64,000 nucleotides of DNA from Pseudomonadota bacterium (GCA_030057915.1 JASGUC010000005.1:1-64000); one strand, 5' to 3'; positions 26,034 to 34,193 are shown, counted from the stretch's first letter. Program-made: numbers and translations. The notes: generated by a model not told the origin, from the letters alone.

Positions 26034-26091
26034 ATAAGAACTTCGCGGTTTCCTTCCCGACGAGGCCGTGAATCACAAAGGAGCAGCGAAT

Positions 26092-27156
26092 ATGTCCATC
26101 GGAATTGAGAATCTCTTGGTAACCGGCGGCTGCGGTTTCATCGGCAGCAATTTCATCCACTATCTTCTGGCGCGGGAGGATTTCCACGGGCGGATCGTCA
26201 ACGTTGACGCCCTCACCTATGCCGGCAACCCGGACAACCTGAAAGGACTGGCGACGAACGATCAGGGGCGCTATGTATTTGTCCGCGCCGACATCTGCGA
26301 CCTCGAAGCGATGAAGAGGATCTTCGACGAATACGGAATCGACGCCGTCAGCCATTTTGCCGCCGAATCCCACGTGGACCGGTCCATCAAACGCCCCGAA
26401 AGCTTCATCTTCAGCAACATCGTCGGGACCTTCAATCTCCTGGAGACAGCCCGCCGCCGGGGCGACTCCTTCCGGTTGTTTCACCATATCAGCACCGACG
26501 AGGTGTACGGAAGCCTTGGCCCCACGGGGCTCTTCACTGAGGAGACCCCCTACCGGCCCAACAGCCCCTATTCGGCCTCGAAGGCGGCTTCCGACCATCT
26601 GGTCCGGGCCTATCACGAGACCTTCGGCCTGCCCACCACCCTGTCCAACTGCTCCAACAATTACGGTCCTTACCAGTTTCCCGAGAAACTCATCCCCCTG
26701 ATGGTCCTCAACGCCCTGGAGGAGAAGCCCCTGCCCATCTACGGCGACGGCAAAAACGTCCGGGACTGGCTTTACGTGACCGATCACTGCGATGCCATCT
26801 GGACGATCATGAACCGGGGGCGTCGAGGGGAGACCTACAATGTGGGCGGGGCCGCGGAGATGGAAAATATCGCCATCGTCGGGATGATCCTCGACATCCT
26901 CGACGAGATCCGGCCCCGGGAAAACGGCCGCTCCCGCCGGGATCTCATAACCTACGTCAAGGACCGCCCCGGCCACGACCGGCGCTACGCCATCGATTTC
27001 TCGAAGCTCCAGGAACGGCTGGGCTGGCGGCCTCATGAATCTTTTGCCACGGGCCTGCGAAAAACCGTCTCCTGGTACGTGGAGAACCGAGACTGGACGG
27101 AACGGGTCCGCTCAGGCGCCTACCAGGAATGGATCGACGAACAGTATGGAGAATAG
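26092..27156 (+). CDS. rfbB: dTDP-glucose 4,6-dehydratase
   Basis: 354 residues from the ATG at 26092 (AAAGGAG upstream). Extended short-chain dehydrogenase: NAD motif VTGGCGFIGSNF, then VDALTYAGNPDNL, HFAAESHVDRSI, the active-site segment STDEVYGSLG and the catalytic Tyr-Lys in PYSASKAASDHL. SNCSNNYGPYQFPEKLIPLM and KNVRDWLYVTDHC are typical of RfbB rather than other epimerases. It makes dTDP-4-keto-6-deoxyglucose, the precursor of rhamnose and other deoxysugars. No rfbA, rfbC or rfbD lies nearby, which is unusual, and repeats flank the gene on both sides. Confidence 0.95.
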   Translation: MSIGIENLLVTGGCGFIGSNFIHYLLAREDFHGRIVNVDALTYAGNPDNLKGLATNDQGRYVFVRADICDLEAMKRIFDEYGIDAVSHFAAESHVDRSIKRPESFIFSNIVGTFNLLETARRRGDSFRLFHHISTDEVYGSLGPTGLFTEETPYRPNSPYSASKAASDHLVRAYHETFGLPTTLSNCSNNYGPYQFPEKLIPLMVLNALEEKPLPIYGDGKNVRDWLYVTDHCDAIWTIMNRGRRGETYNVGGAAEMENIAIVGMILDILDEIRPRENGRSRRDLITYVKDRPGHDRRYAIDFSKLQERLGWRPHESFATGLRKTVSWYVENRDWTERVRSGAYQEWIDEQYGE

Positions 27157-27160
27157 GAGC

Positions 27161-27288
27161 GCCAATTGCAAAAGCATCGGTTATTTCCTTTTTGTCCTTC
27201 CGTGCTTGATATGGAAGCCAGTAAAATCAAATTATTCTTGAGACCGTCCTACATTGGACCGGCAGATTTGATGAGTCTTGCAATTGAC
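27161..27288 (-). repeat. Family B element, right copy flanking rfbB (inverted)
   Basis: Begins five bases after the rfbB stop. Ends: GCCAATTGCAAAAGC and CTTGCAATTGAC. Read on the minus strand it aligns with 25522-25648 throughout (for example ACTCATCAAATCTGCCG and GACGGTCTCAAGAAT). Confidence 0.85.
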
Positions 27289-27524
27289 TTGAGAGAGAGG
27301 GGCTTGACGCTCTGTCTCGGACGGCTTTCTCCGTGACGGCGACGGAACCCATTTCCGCCGCCGTTTCCAACGGCGCCCTCCGGGAGGCCGGGGACGTCCC
27401 GGCGACGCTCGGGCCGGCCTTGCAAGCCGCCGTCAGACGCCCGGGCGGGGGGGAAAATCCAGAGGGATCGAGCGGGGGCGCGGCCTAATTTTTGGGAGGG
27501 GCTTGAAATAAGTACGATTGACGA

Positions 27525-27553
27525 TTGATTTTTGGGTCGGTTTCCTGTAGAGT
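27525..27553 (+). promoter_or_regulatory. Sigma-70-type promoter of the atoE leader
   Basis: TTGATT (27525-27530) and TAGAGT (27548-27553) with a 17-bp spacer. Transcription would start near 27560, just before the leader ORF. Confidence 0.45.
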
Positions 27554-27562
27554 CGCCACAAA

Positions 27563-27613
27563 ATGAGCTTGGTTGTCTTCTCCGATTATCAACGCCTGCG
27601 GGAGGGGTTATGA
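27563..27613 (+). CDS. Possible 16-residue leader peptide upstream of atoE
   Basis: ATG at 27563 opens a 16-codon frame (MSLVVFSDYQRLREGL) ending in TGA at 27611. It lies at most a few bases from the inferred transcription start, so translation would be leaderless, and it ends 17 bp before a terminator hairpin. This layout resembles transcription attenuation. There is no evidence that it is translated, and the short frame could occur by chance. Confidence 0.3.
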   Translation: MSLVVFSDYQRLREGL

Positions 27614-27630
27614 GGATGAGGTCCGAAGAG

Positions 27631-27661
27631 TCCGCGTCATTGGTTGACGGCGGATTTTTTT
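27631..27661 (+). terminator. Intrinsic terminator inside the atoE leader
   Basis: TCCGCGTCA pairs with TGACGGCGGA (one bulged base) around loop TTGGT, followed immediately by seven T. It ends 37 bp before the atoE ATG, with the atoE ribosome binding site AAGGAGG in between. Confidence 0.7.
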
Positions 27662-27698
27662 ATTTTCATCATCGATCTTTTATGAAGGAGGTGTTGTC

Positions 27699-29054
27699 AT
27701 GTTAAGAAAACTTGCGTCGTTTTTTACTTACATCATGCGTCATTACCTGCCTGACGCCTACCTGTTCGCCATCCTGCTGACGTTTATCTCGGCGATCCTG
27801 GCCCTGATCTTTACGCCGGCGGACGGCTTGAAGGTGATCACCACCTGGGGCGACGGGATCTATGGGATCATCGCCTTCGCCATGCAGATGATCCTGGTCC
27901 TGGTGACGGGATATGTCCTGGCCCTGACGCCGCCCATGAAGAAGGTCCTCGACTGGGTGGCGGCAAGGGCGGATACCCCCGTCAAGGGGGCGATGGTCGT
28001 CGCCTTAGTCGGTGGGGTCGGTTCTTGGATCAACTGGGGCTTCGGCCTGATCTTCGCGGGGCTCCTCGCCCTTGAGGTGGCCCGGCGGACGAAAAAGGCG
28101 GACTTTCCCGTCCTCATCGGCGCGGCCTACAGCGGATTTATCTGTTGGCATATGGGTTTCTCCAGTTCCATTGGGCTGCTGATCGCTACTCCTAAACATC
28201 CTCAGAACCTCATCGAGAAAACCACCGGTCTGGTGGTTCCGGTGGCCGACACGATCTTTGCGGCCTGGAACCTGATCCCGGCGGTGATCATCATCCTGGG
28301 CCTTCCGGTGCTCTTCTATCTGATCCATCCCAAGGAGGAGGACACGATCAGCATCTCCCCGGAGCGGCTTAAGGAGATGGAGGAGCAGGCCGTCAAGGTG
28401 GAAAGACCCGCCAATCCCACCCTGGCGGAGCGCATCGATCACAGCTACGCGATCAACATGATCTTTGCCGCCATGGGGCTGTTCTATCTCTTCCTCCACT
28501 TCTCCAGGAAGGGCCTCGATCTTAATCTGAACATCGTCATCTTCATCTTCTTTATCGCCGGCGTCATCCTCCACGGAAAGCCCATCAACTACGTCAACGC
28601 CATGAATATCGCCATCCGCGCCGCCGGCGGCATCGCCCTGCAGTTCCCCCTGTACGGCGGCATCATGGGGATCCTCATCGGCACCGGCCTGGCCAAGGTC
28701 ATCGCCGGCTGGTTCGTCGCCATCTCCACGCCGGAGACCTTCTATATGTTCCAGTTCTGGGGGGCCGGTGTGGTCAACATGTTTGTCCCCTCCGGCGGCG
28801 GCCAGTGGGCGGTTCAGGGGCCCATCACCATCGAGGCGGCCAGGATGATGAACATCGACGCCGTGAAATCGGCGATGATGGTGGCCTGGGGCGACCAGTG
28901 GACCAACATGATCCAGCCCTTCTGGGCCCTGCCGCTTTTGGGCCTGGCGGGACTCTCCGCCAAGGACATCATGGGCTATACCACCATGACCCTCCTCTGG
29001 GCCGGCCTGGTGCTGAGCGGTTTTGCCCTCCTCATCGGTTTCGGAGTGATGTAA
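27699..29054 (+). CDS. atoE: Short-chain fatty acid transporter, AtoE family
   Basis: 451 residues, polytopic inner membrane protein with about ten or more hydrophobic segments. The family's conserved stretches are visible: GDGIYGIIAFAMQMILVLVTGYVLA, VGSWINWGFGLIFAGLLA, HMGFSSSIGLLIATP, FWGAGVVNMFVPSGGGQWAVQGP and AWGDQWTNMIQPFWALPLLG (each a known AtoE block). The family takes up short-chain acids such as butyrate or acetoacetate. In an anaerobe that oxidises fatty acids this fits substrate uptake. It is preceded by a leader with an intrinsic terminator and followed by a strong terminator, so it is a single-gene unit. AAGGAGG precedes the ATG. Confidence 0.92.
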   Translation: MLRKLASFFTYIMRHYLPDAYLFAILLTFISAILALIFTPADGLKVITTWGDGIYGIIAFAMQMILVLVTGYVLALTPPMKKVLDWVAARADTPVKGAMVVALVGGVGSWINWGFGLIFAGLLALEVARRTKKADFPVLIGAAYSGFICWHMGFSSSIGLLIATPKHPQNLIEKTTGLVVPVADTIFAAWNLIPAVIIILGLPVLFYLIHPKEEDTISISPERLKEMEEQAVKVERPANPTLAERIDHSYAINMIFAAMGLFYLFLHFSRKGLDLNLNIVIFIFFIAGVILHGKPINYVNAMNIAIRAAGGIALQFPLYGGIMGILIGTGLAKVIAGWFVAISTPETFYMFQFWGAGVVNMFVPSGGGQWAVQGPITIEAARMMNIDAVKSAMMVAWGDQWTNMIQPFWALPLLGLAGLSAKDIMGYTTMTLLWAGLVLSGFALLIGFGVM

Positions 29055-29083
29055 TGATGTGATTTTGTGGCCCGCCTATCGAG

Positions 29084-29117
29084 AGGCCGCCTTTCCCCCG
29101 CGGAAGGCGGCCTTTTT
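29084..29117 (+). terminator. Intrinsic terminator of atoE
   Basis: AGGCCGCCTT and AAGGCGGCCT form a perfect 10-bp stem around a 10-nt loop, followed by TTTTT. It starts 30 bp after the atoE stop. Confidence 0.88.
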
Positions 29118-29228
29118 CGTCCCGCCCCGCCCGGTGCCGTCGAATCTTCCGAAGGATGCAAACATTCACATTGACACCGTCGCCACGGTTTTTTAAAAGG
29201 CCGGAAATACCGTGGGAAAGGATATCCG

Positions 29229-29729
29229 ATGATCGAAAAATGTAAGGTAAGAACAAGGATGAGGCGTCTTAAAAAACTCCTCTTGTTCATTGCCACCCTG
29301 GCCCTGGCGTCAGCGGCAACGGTCGGCGCCGTCGGTGCGGAAGGGTGTATCATCAGAGAAATACAATTGGAAAAACAGGAAAACGACGTTGATACAGTGG
29401 TCATTAACATTAGGGGATGCACGGCGCCCAAGGTGATGGGATTGGAGAGGAAGGCGCCGCGAATCGTCCTCGATTTCCCCGCGGGTCGTTTCGATGGTCG
29501 CCGGACATTGCAGATGCGTGTCGATGGCGGCAGTGTGGTCAGGATTCGGGGCGCCATACACGAACAGCCCGTGGATATGCTGCGGATCGTCTTGGATTTG
29601 AAACCGGGAAGATCCTATGGCGCCGAGCAGACCTGGGATCAGGGGACGGGCAGGTATATCATCACCGTGACGCCGACGCCGGTTGGCCCCCCAAAGATCG
29701 CGACGCCCGGCGCCGGGAACGATAGGTGA
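29229..29729 (+). CDS. Exported AMIN-domain protein
   Basis: 166 residues. The N-terminus has a signal peptide (basic RMRRLKK, hydrophobic LLLFIATLALASAATVGAVGA). The rest is one AMIN-like domain with strands VDTVVINIRGC, APRIVLDFPAGRF and DMLRIVLDLKPG, followed by a short Pro/Thr-rich tail (VTPTPVGPP). AMIN domains target periplasmic proteins to the cell wall or to secretin and division complexes. No catalytic domain is attached, so this is a small stand-alone version. Two cysteines (CIIREI and RGCTAP) could form a disulphide. It is a lone gene between atoE and the fatty acid cluster. Confidence 0.75.
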   Translation: MIEKCKVRTRMRRLKKLLLFIATLALASAATVGAVGAEGCIIREIQLEKQENDVDTVVINIRGCTAPKVMGLERKAPRIVLDFPAGRFDGRRTLQMRVDGGSVVRIRGAIHEQPVDMLRIVLDLKPGRSYGAEQTWDQGTGRYIITVTPTPVGPPKIATPGAGNDR

Positions 29730-29811
29730 TTGTCGGAGCATCAATTCCGCCTGTTAAGGACACTCGTCAGTTATTGAGGGACGCCACGGTCAACCGCCTC
29801 GCCCCAGTCGT

Positions 29812-29881
29812 TGCGAACCGCGTTTCGCACTGTAAAGATGATTATCCGATTTTCGTTTCCCAACCGCTATTCAGCGGTTGG
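29812..29881 (+). promoter_or_regulatory. Two palindromes upstream of a sigma-54 promoter, possible enhancer sites
   Basis: TGCGAA-N6-TTCGCA occupies 29812-29829. A perfect 22-bp palindrome with 9-bp arms (CCAACCGCT ... AGCGGTTGG) occupies 29860-29881. They centre about 137 and 87 bp upstream of the -24 box, the usual distance for activator sites of sigma-54 promoters. The second could also be a terminator without a T-tract. Confidence 0.4.
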
Positions 29882-29956
29882 CCATAAGAATGATCTTTAT
29901 ATTTAAAGCCAATGCTTACAATTAGATAGCTTCCCTTCGGTCCCTCTGGGATGTTT

Positions 29957-29972
29957 TGGCATGAACGCTGCA
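29957..29972 (+). promoter_or_regulatory. Sigma-54 (RpoN) promoter of the fatty acid synthase-like cluster
   Basis: TGGCATGAACGCTGCA matches the -24/-12 consensus TGGCAYGNNNNTTGCA at every defined base except one (C for T before TGC). The GG and GC are correctly spaced. Transcription would start near 29984, with AAAGGAGG at 29998 and the fabD ATG at 30012. Confidence 0.65.
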
Positions 29973-30011
29973 AAGGGGCGGGCGACCAATCTTTCCAAAG
30001 GAGGGAAGCTC

Positions 30012-30962
30012 ATGTCGCTTGCCACGAAAGGTGTCGCCGTCGTCTTTCCCGGTCAGGGGGCGCAGCGGCCGGGAATGGGAAAGGACTTCCACGCCGAACT
30101 CGACATCTGCCGCCGGACCTACGAGGAGGCCGCCGACGCCCTGGGCTGGGATGTCGGCGCGATCTGTTTCGGGGACGATGAGCGTCTGGACCGGACGGAA
30201 TATACCCAGCCCTGCCTCCTGGTTACGGAAATCGCCATGTTCCGGGGCCTCCAGGAGCGGTTCGGACTGTCTCCCGCTTACTTCGGCGGTCACAGTCTCG
30301 GGGAATTCTCCGCCTTGGTGGCGGCCGGGGTCATGCCGCTGGACGACGCCGTACGGGTCGTGCATGTCCGAGGACGACTCATGCAGGAAGCGATGCCTCC
30401 GGGGCTGGGGGGCATGGCGGCGGTCATCGCGGACGATCTCGATGCCGAGGAGTTGGAAGACGCCCTGACGGACCTGCCGGTGGATATCGCCAACGTCAAT
30501 TCGCCCCGCCAGATCGTCATCAGCGGCCATGCCGATGCCTTGCCCGACGCGGCGGCGCGGATCGCCGACATTCTGGGCGTGGACGCCGCCTGCCGTTTCG
30601 TTCCCCTCAACGTCAGCGCCCCTTTTCACAGTCGGTTCATGCGCCCGGTAGAACGAGAATTTTCCAGTGTGCTCAAAGGGATACGTGGCGGCGTGGACGC
30701 GAGGAAAGCGGTGGCGGTGACGTCCAATTACACGGGGCGTTTCCATACCCGCTACCCGGAAGACCTTTTCTGCTATCTTACCTATCAATTGGGAAGCCGG
30801 GTCCGCTGGCGGGAGAACATGGAACTCATCGCCGCCGAAGCCGACGCCGTCTTTGAGATAGGCCCGGGTCGGCCGTTGCGGGAGTTTTTCAAGACCCTGG
30901 GGGTAAACTGTCTATCCGTGCTCACCCTTTCCGGTGCCGAACGGATTTTCGGGGGGAACTGA
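30012..30962 (+). CDS. fabD: Malonyl CoA-acyl carrier protein transacylase
   Basis: 316 residues from the ATG at 30012, with AAAGGAGG upstream; the open frame before it is leader sequence. It loads malonyl (or a related acyl) group on ACP. Signatures: VVFPGQGAQRPGMGKDF, YTQPCLLVTEIA, the nucleophile serine in GGHSLGEFSALVAAG, the arginine in VRGRLMQ, and the catalytic His in SAPFHSRFM. It is the first gene of the fatty acid-type cluster, directly behind the sigma-54 promoter. Confidence 0.93.
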   Translation: MSLATKGVAVVFPGQGAQRPGMGKDFHAELDICRRTYEEAADALGWDVGAICFGDDERLDRTEYTQPCLLVTEIAMFRGLQERFGLSPAYFGGHSLGEFSALVAAGVMPLDDAVRVVHVRGRLMQEAMPPGLGGMAAVIADDLDAEELEDALTDLPVDIANVNSPRQIVISGHADALPDAAARIADILGVDAACRFVPLNVSAPFHSRFMRPVEREFSSVLKGIRGGVDARKAVAVTSNYTGRFHTRYPEDLFCYLTYQLGSRVRWRENMELIAAEADAVFEIGPGRPLREFFKTLGVNCLSVLTLSGAERIFGGN

Positions 30963-30966
30963 CGGC

Positions 30967-32166
30967 ATGGACTTCCATTTGACAGCTCAACAGCGTTCCT
31001 ATGTGGAGACGGTGCAAAGGTTCGTCAAGACGGAGATTGCCCCCCATTGCCTGGAAATGGAGCGGCGCCACGCCTTCCCCTTCGAGATCATCCGCCGGGC
31101 CTGGGAACTGGGAATTCTCAATCTGAGCATCCCCGGCCGGTTGAAGGGCTACGATCTGGATGCGGTTTCCTCGGCCCTCATCATCGCGGAACTCGCCTTC
31201 GGAGATTCCGGAATCGCCACCTCGGCCATGTGCAACGACCTGGCCAATGCCGTCATCGCCCAGCACGGTGCCGCCGCCCAGCAGGACCGCTTTCTCGCCC
31301 CTTTCGTGGCCGCGCCGCTTTTGGCCTCCTTCTGCCTGACCGAACCGGGGGCCGGCTCGGACAACAGCGCCATGACCACGTTCATGAGCCGCCGGGGAGA
31401 TGGGGCCTATCTGCTAAACGGCGCCAAGTGCTTCATAACCAACGCCTCCTTCGCCTCCCAGTTCACCGTTTTCTGCAAGGTAGGCAAGCCGACGGGGAAT
31501 TTCATGGCCTGCGTCATCCTGGGCGTGCCGCCGCCGTCGGAAGAGGAGATTGCCGGGGGATTCGCCGCGGGACGGAGAATCGAGCTTCCGGCCGGCGGCC
31601 TCATCACGGTGGGCAAACCGGAAGATAAGCTGGGGCAACGTCTTTCCAATACCGCCGCGGTGACTTTCGAGGATGTGGTCGTCGCCCCGGAGCAGATAAT
31701 CGGCGACCGGCGGCGGGGATTTCAATATGTCGTCGATGTCCTCGATTACGCCCGCCCCATGGTGGCGGCCATCGGCGTCGGTTTGGCCCGCCGGGCCCTG
31801 GCGGTGACCCTGAACTACACTCGAGAGCGCCGCCAGTTTGGTCAGCGGCTCTGCGATCTCCCGGTCGCCCGGGAGACCTTGACGGCGATGTGGAAGAAAT
31901 TGGAGCTGGCGGAACTATCCCTGATGAAAGCCGCCTGGCTCCTTCAGGAACAGCGGGAAGACCGGGGCGTTTATGCCTCCCTGGCCAAGAACGTCGCCGC
32001 CGAGGCGGCCCTCTTCTGCGCCAATGAAGGCCTTCATCTTCACGGAGGCTATGGTTTCATGAACGAATACGAGATCGCGAAACTCGCCAGGGACGCCCAT
32101 ATCATCGACATCTACGAAGGCGTCCGGGAGGTGCAGAATATGATCATTGGCCGGGAAATCTGCTGA
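30967..32166 (+). CDS. Acyl-CoA dehydrogenase family protein within the fatty acid cluster
   Basis: 399 residues from the ATG at 30967, four bases after fabD. Three-domain FAD enzyme: helical N-terminus, middle beta domain with CLTEPGAGSDNSAMTT (FAD/substrate) and KCFITNASFASQFTVF, and a C-terminal helical bundle with YTRERRQFGQRL and HLHGGYGFMNEYEIAKLARDA. The catalytic glutamate expected in IYEGVREVQ is present. Such enzymes oxidise acyl-CoA to enoyl-CoA, but here the gene is embedded in a synthesis cluster that lacks FabI/FabK, so it may act on acyl-ACP or in the reductive direction, or introduce a double bond. This is inference. Confidence 0.9.
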   Translation: MDFHLTAQQRSYVETVQRFVKTEIAPHCLEMERRHAFPFEIIRRAWELGILNLSIPGRLKGYDLDAVSSALIIAELAFGDSGIATSAMCNDLANAVIAQHGAAAQQDRFLAPFVAAPLLASFCLTEPGAGSDNSAMTTFMSRRGDGAYLLNGAKCFITNASFASQFTVFCKVGKPTGNFMACVILGVPPPSEEEIAGGFAAGRRIELPAGGLITVGKPEDKLGQRLSNTAAVTFEDVVVAPEQIIGDRRRGFQYVVDVLDYARPMVAAIGVGLARRALAVTLNYTRERRQFGQRLCDLPVARETLTAMWKKLELAELSLMKAAWLLQEQREDRGVYASLAKNVAAEAALFCANEGLHLHGGYGFMNEYEIAKLARDAHIIDIYEGVREVQNMIIGREIC

Positions 32167-32168
32167 AG

Positions 32169-33317
32169 ATGCTCTACCTCCACGGTTTAGGTCACTTCCA
32201 TCCGGAAAACGTCATCGACAATCGCTTTCTTGCGGAACTGGATATCGGGACGAGTGACGACTGGATCCTGGAGAGGGTGGGAATCCGGGAACGTCGCACC
32301 TCCCTGGAGCTGTCCTACATCCGGGAGACGAAAAACAGAGATCCCCGGGCGGCGGCGGAGGCAAGCCGCTACACAAACGCCCAGACCGGGGCGGCGGCGG
32401 CTCGGCAGGCCCTCGCCCAGGCCGGGATCGCTCCGGCGGATGTCGGTCTCGTAATCTCCGGCAGTTCCGCGCCCGATCACGTAACCCCTTCCGAGGCGGC
32501 GACCGTGGCGGCGGAGTTGGGCGTCGAGGCGCCGTGTTTCGACGTCAACGCGGCCTGCGCCACCTTCGGCGTCCAGTTGGCCTATCTGGACCGGATGAAA
32601 CCGGAAGCCCTCCCGCCCTTCATCCTGATCGTGAACCCGGAGAACCTCACCCGGTGCGTCGATTATTCGGATCGCAATACGGCGGTCCTTTTCGGGGATG
32701 GCAGCGCCGCCGCCGTGGTCTCGGCGACGGAGCCGGCGCCATTGCATCTGAGGTTCGTTGATTGCGCCTCCCATCCCGCTTCCTGGCAGAAGGCCGTCAT
32801 ACCCCGGACTGGATATTTTCAGCAGGACGGCAGCGCTGTCCAGGGTTTTGCCATCAGGAAGATGACAGAGGCGATCCAGCGCTTTCATGGCCTCCGGAGC
32901 GATCGCTCCGATCTTCCCGCCGCCTCCCGGCCGCCCATTGGGCCGGGAGAAGAGGGTATGGGCCGGATGACGAACGGCATGACCGGGGGGGAGACGGCTT
33001 CCGGACCTCCTCCGACGACGGCGGCGTCGGCGGAGGAAGGCGCCCCCGTCCTTGACGGCGGCAACGGTCGGCGTCTTCTGTTCATCGGTCATCAGGCCAA
33101 TTTGGGTGCCCTCAATACCGTTTGTCAGCGCTCGGTCATTCCCGATGAGTGTCACTGGCGGAATGTGGTCATGTACGGCAATACGGGCTGCTCCGGCGCC
33201 CCCGCCGTATTGAGCCAGCGTCGGAGCGACCTCCGGCCGCGGGATAGGCTGATCATGGCCCTAGTCGGGGCGGGCCTTACCTGGGCGACCCTGCTGTGGC
33301 AGGTGGGCGAACCTTGA
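32169..33317 (+). CDS. 3-oxoacyl-ACP synthase III (KASIII)-like enzyme
   Basis: 382 residues, starting two bases after the acyl-CoA dehydrogenase stop. Thiolase fold with the KASIII triad: Cys in DVNAACATFG, His in LLFIGHQANL, Asn in VVMYGNTGCSGAPA. DWILERVGIRERRTS is the KASIII N-terminal signature. It condenses an acyl-CoA starter with malonyl-ACP, or acts in a related head-group condensation. Unusual: about 50 residues (from PAASRPPIGPG to VLDGGNG, roughly 257-305) of low-complexity Gly/Pro/Ala/Thr sequence are inserted just before the catalytic His, where canonical FabH has a short loop. Substrate is unknown, so fabH is not assigned. Confidence 0.88.
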   Translation: MLYLHGLGHFHPENVIDNRFLAELDIGTSDDWILERVGIRERRTSLELSYIRETKNRDPRAAAEASRYTNAQTGAAAARQALAQAGIAPADVGLVISGSSAPDHVTPSEAATVAAELGVEAPCFDVNAACATFGVQLAYLDRMKPEALPPFILIVNPENLTRCVDYSDRNTAVLFGDGSAAAVVSATEPAPLHLRFVDCASHPASWQKAVIPRTGYFQQDGSAVQGFAIRKMTEAIQRFHGLRSDRSDLPAASRPPIGPGEEGMGRMTNGMTGGETASGPPPTTAASAEEGAPVLDGGNGRRLLFIGHQANLGALNTVCQRSVIPDECHWRNVVMYGNTGCSGAPAVLSQRRSDLRPRDRLIMALVGAGLTWATLLWQVGEP

Positions 33318-33360
33318 AGTCCTCGTTTTCCGTCCAGAATGACGGCGAGGACAGGGAGAG

Positions 33361-33945
33361 ATGATGCTGTCGTACCGGGAGTTCATGGAGAAGAAGGAAT
33401 TCGCGCTGCCGGAGCTGATCGCCTTTTCCTACGGCAGGCTCGTGGCCGATCCGCCCGCCGATTTCGACGCCCGCCTGCCGGCGCCCCCGTTTTTGATGAT
33501 CGACCGGATCCTGCTTATGGAGGCCGACGGCCGACGGGGTCGGATCGCGGCGGAAAAGGATATCCGGGTCGATGCCTGGTATTTCCAGTGCCACATGCCC
33601 GGCGATCCGGTCCAGCCCGGGTGTCTGGGGCTCGATGCCGTCTGGCAACTGATGGGCTTCTATGGCGCCTGGCGGGGCGGCCTGGGGGCCGGGAGGGCCC
33701 TGGGATGCGATGGGGTGCATTTCACCGGTCAGGTTCGCCCCCATCACCTGGTCGTCCGTTATGAAATCGCCGTGCGGCGATACGCCGCCCTGGCCGAATC
33801 GGGGGCCAGCGTCATCATCGGCGACGGGACCATCTCGGTGGACGGTGAGACTATCGCGGAGATCCATCAGGCCCGGACCGGCCTCTTTCGGGGCATCGTA
33901 TATGGGGATTATCCCCGGGGGCCGGAGAGGACGATCTCCTCTTGA
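33361..33945 (+). CDS. 3-hydroxyacyl-ACP dehydratase, FabA-like
   Basis: 194 residues; two adjacent ATG codons (33361 and 33364). Hot-dog fold. The FabA signature WYFQCHMPGDPVQPGCLGLDAVWQL contains the catalytic His and Asp regions, and PAPPFLMIDRI precedes it. FabA both dehydrates 3-hydroxyacyl-ACP and can isomerise the trans-2 to a cis-3 double bond, so the cluster may make unsaturated chains. It precedes a family A-like repeat and fabG. The cluster also has a FabZ-like gene. Confidence 0.88.
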   Translation: MMLSYREFMEKKEFALPELIAFSYGRLVADPPADFDARLPAPPFLMIDRILLMEADGRRGRIAAEKDIRVDAWYFQCHMPGDPVQPGCLGLDAVWQLMGFYGAWRGGLGAGRALGCDGVHFTGQVRPHHLVVRYEIAVRRYAALAESGASVIIGDGTISVDGETIAEIHQARTGLFRGIVYGDYPRGPERTISS

Positions 33946-33957
33946 AGGATAAATCGA

Positions 33958-34087
33958 TGCCTTTGAATGACGTCCCTTCCGGTCATTCCGGGTTCGACCC
34001 GGAGTCCGGAAAGGCGTTGAAAATACGGGATTCCGGCTTCCGTTGGCCTCGCGATGGGGCGGCGGAGGCGGCGTTTCGCCAAGGTCG
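33958..34087. repeat. Decayed family A element inside the fatty acid cluster
   Basis: Starts TGCCTTTGAATGACG and ends TTTCGCCAAGGTCG. The inner block GGCGTTGAAAATACGGGATTCCGGCTTCCG follows the family (shown here only as landmarks TTGAAAATA and ATTCCGGCTTCCG). It fills the gap between the FabA-like gene and fabG. Confidence 0.6.
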
Positions 34088-34193
34088 CGAATTAGGGGGA
34101 TGCTTCCCCGATTCTTCTTGCGCTTCCCAGGATACGGCGAGGCGAAGGAAGCTTTGGGAGGCGTCCCCCGGCGCGTGACGGCCAGGGGAGGCA

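Larger units (their letters stand above)
25490..26091. other. Intergenic region made of three consecutive repeat elements
   Basis: About 600 bp between the SufB-like gene and rfbB hold family B (25522-25648) and two family A elements (25693-25824 and 25831-26033) in a row. There is no gene. Confidence 0.75.
27157..27698. other. Intergenic region before atoE: repeat, promoter, leader and terminator
   Basis: About 540 bp. The family B element is followed by GC-rich sequence without recognised content (27289-27500), then by a promoter, a short leader ORF and an intrinsic terminator ahead of atoE, each listed separately. Confidence 0.6.

Noticed and set aside
29961-30011. Upstream start for fabD at 29961
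   Set aside because: It would start inside the sigma-54 promoter element and lacks a ribosome binding site. The ATG at 30012 has AAAGGAGG and begins the family sequence.
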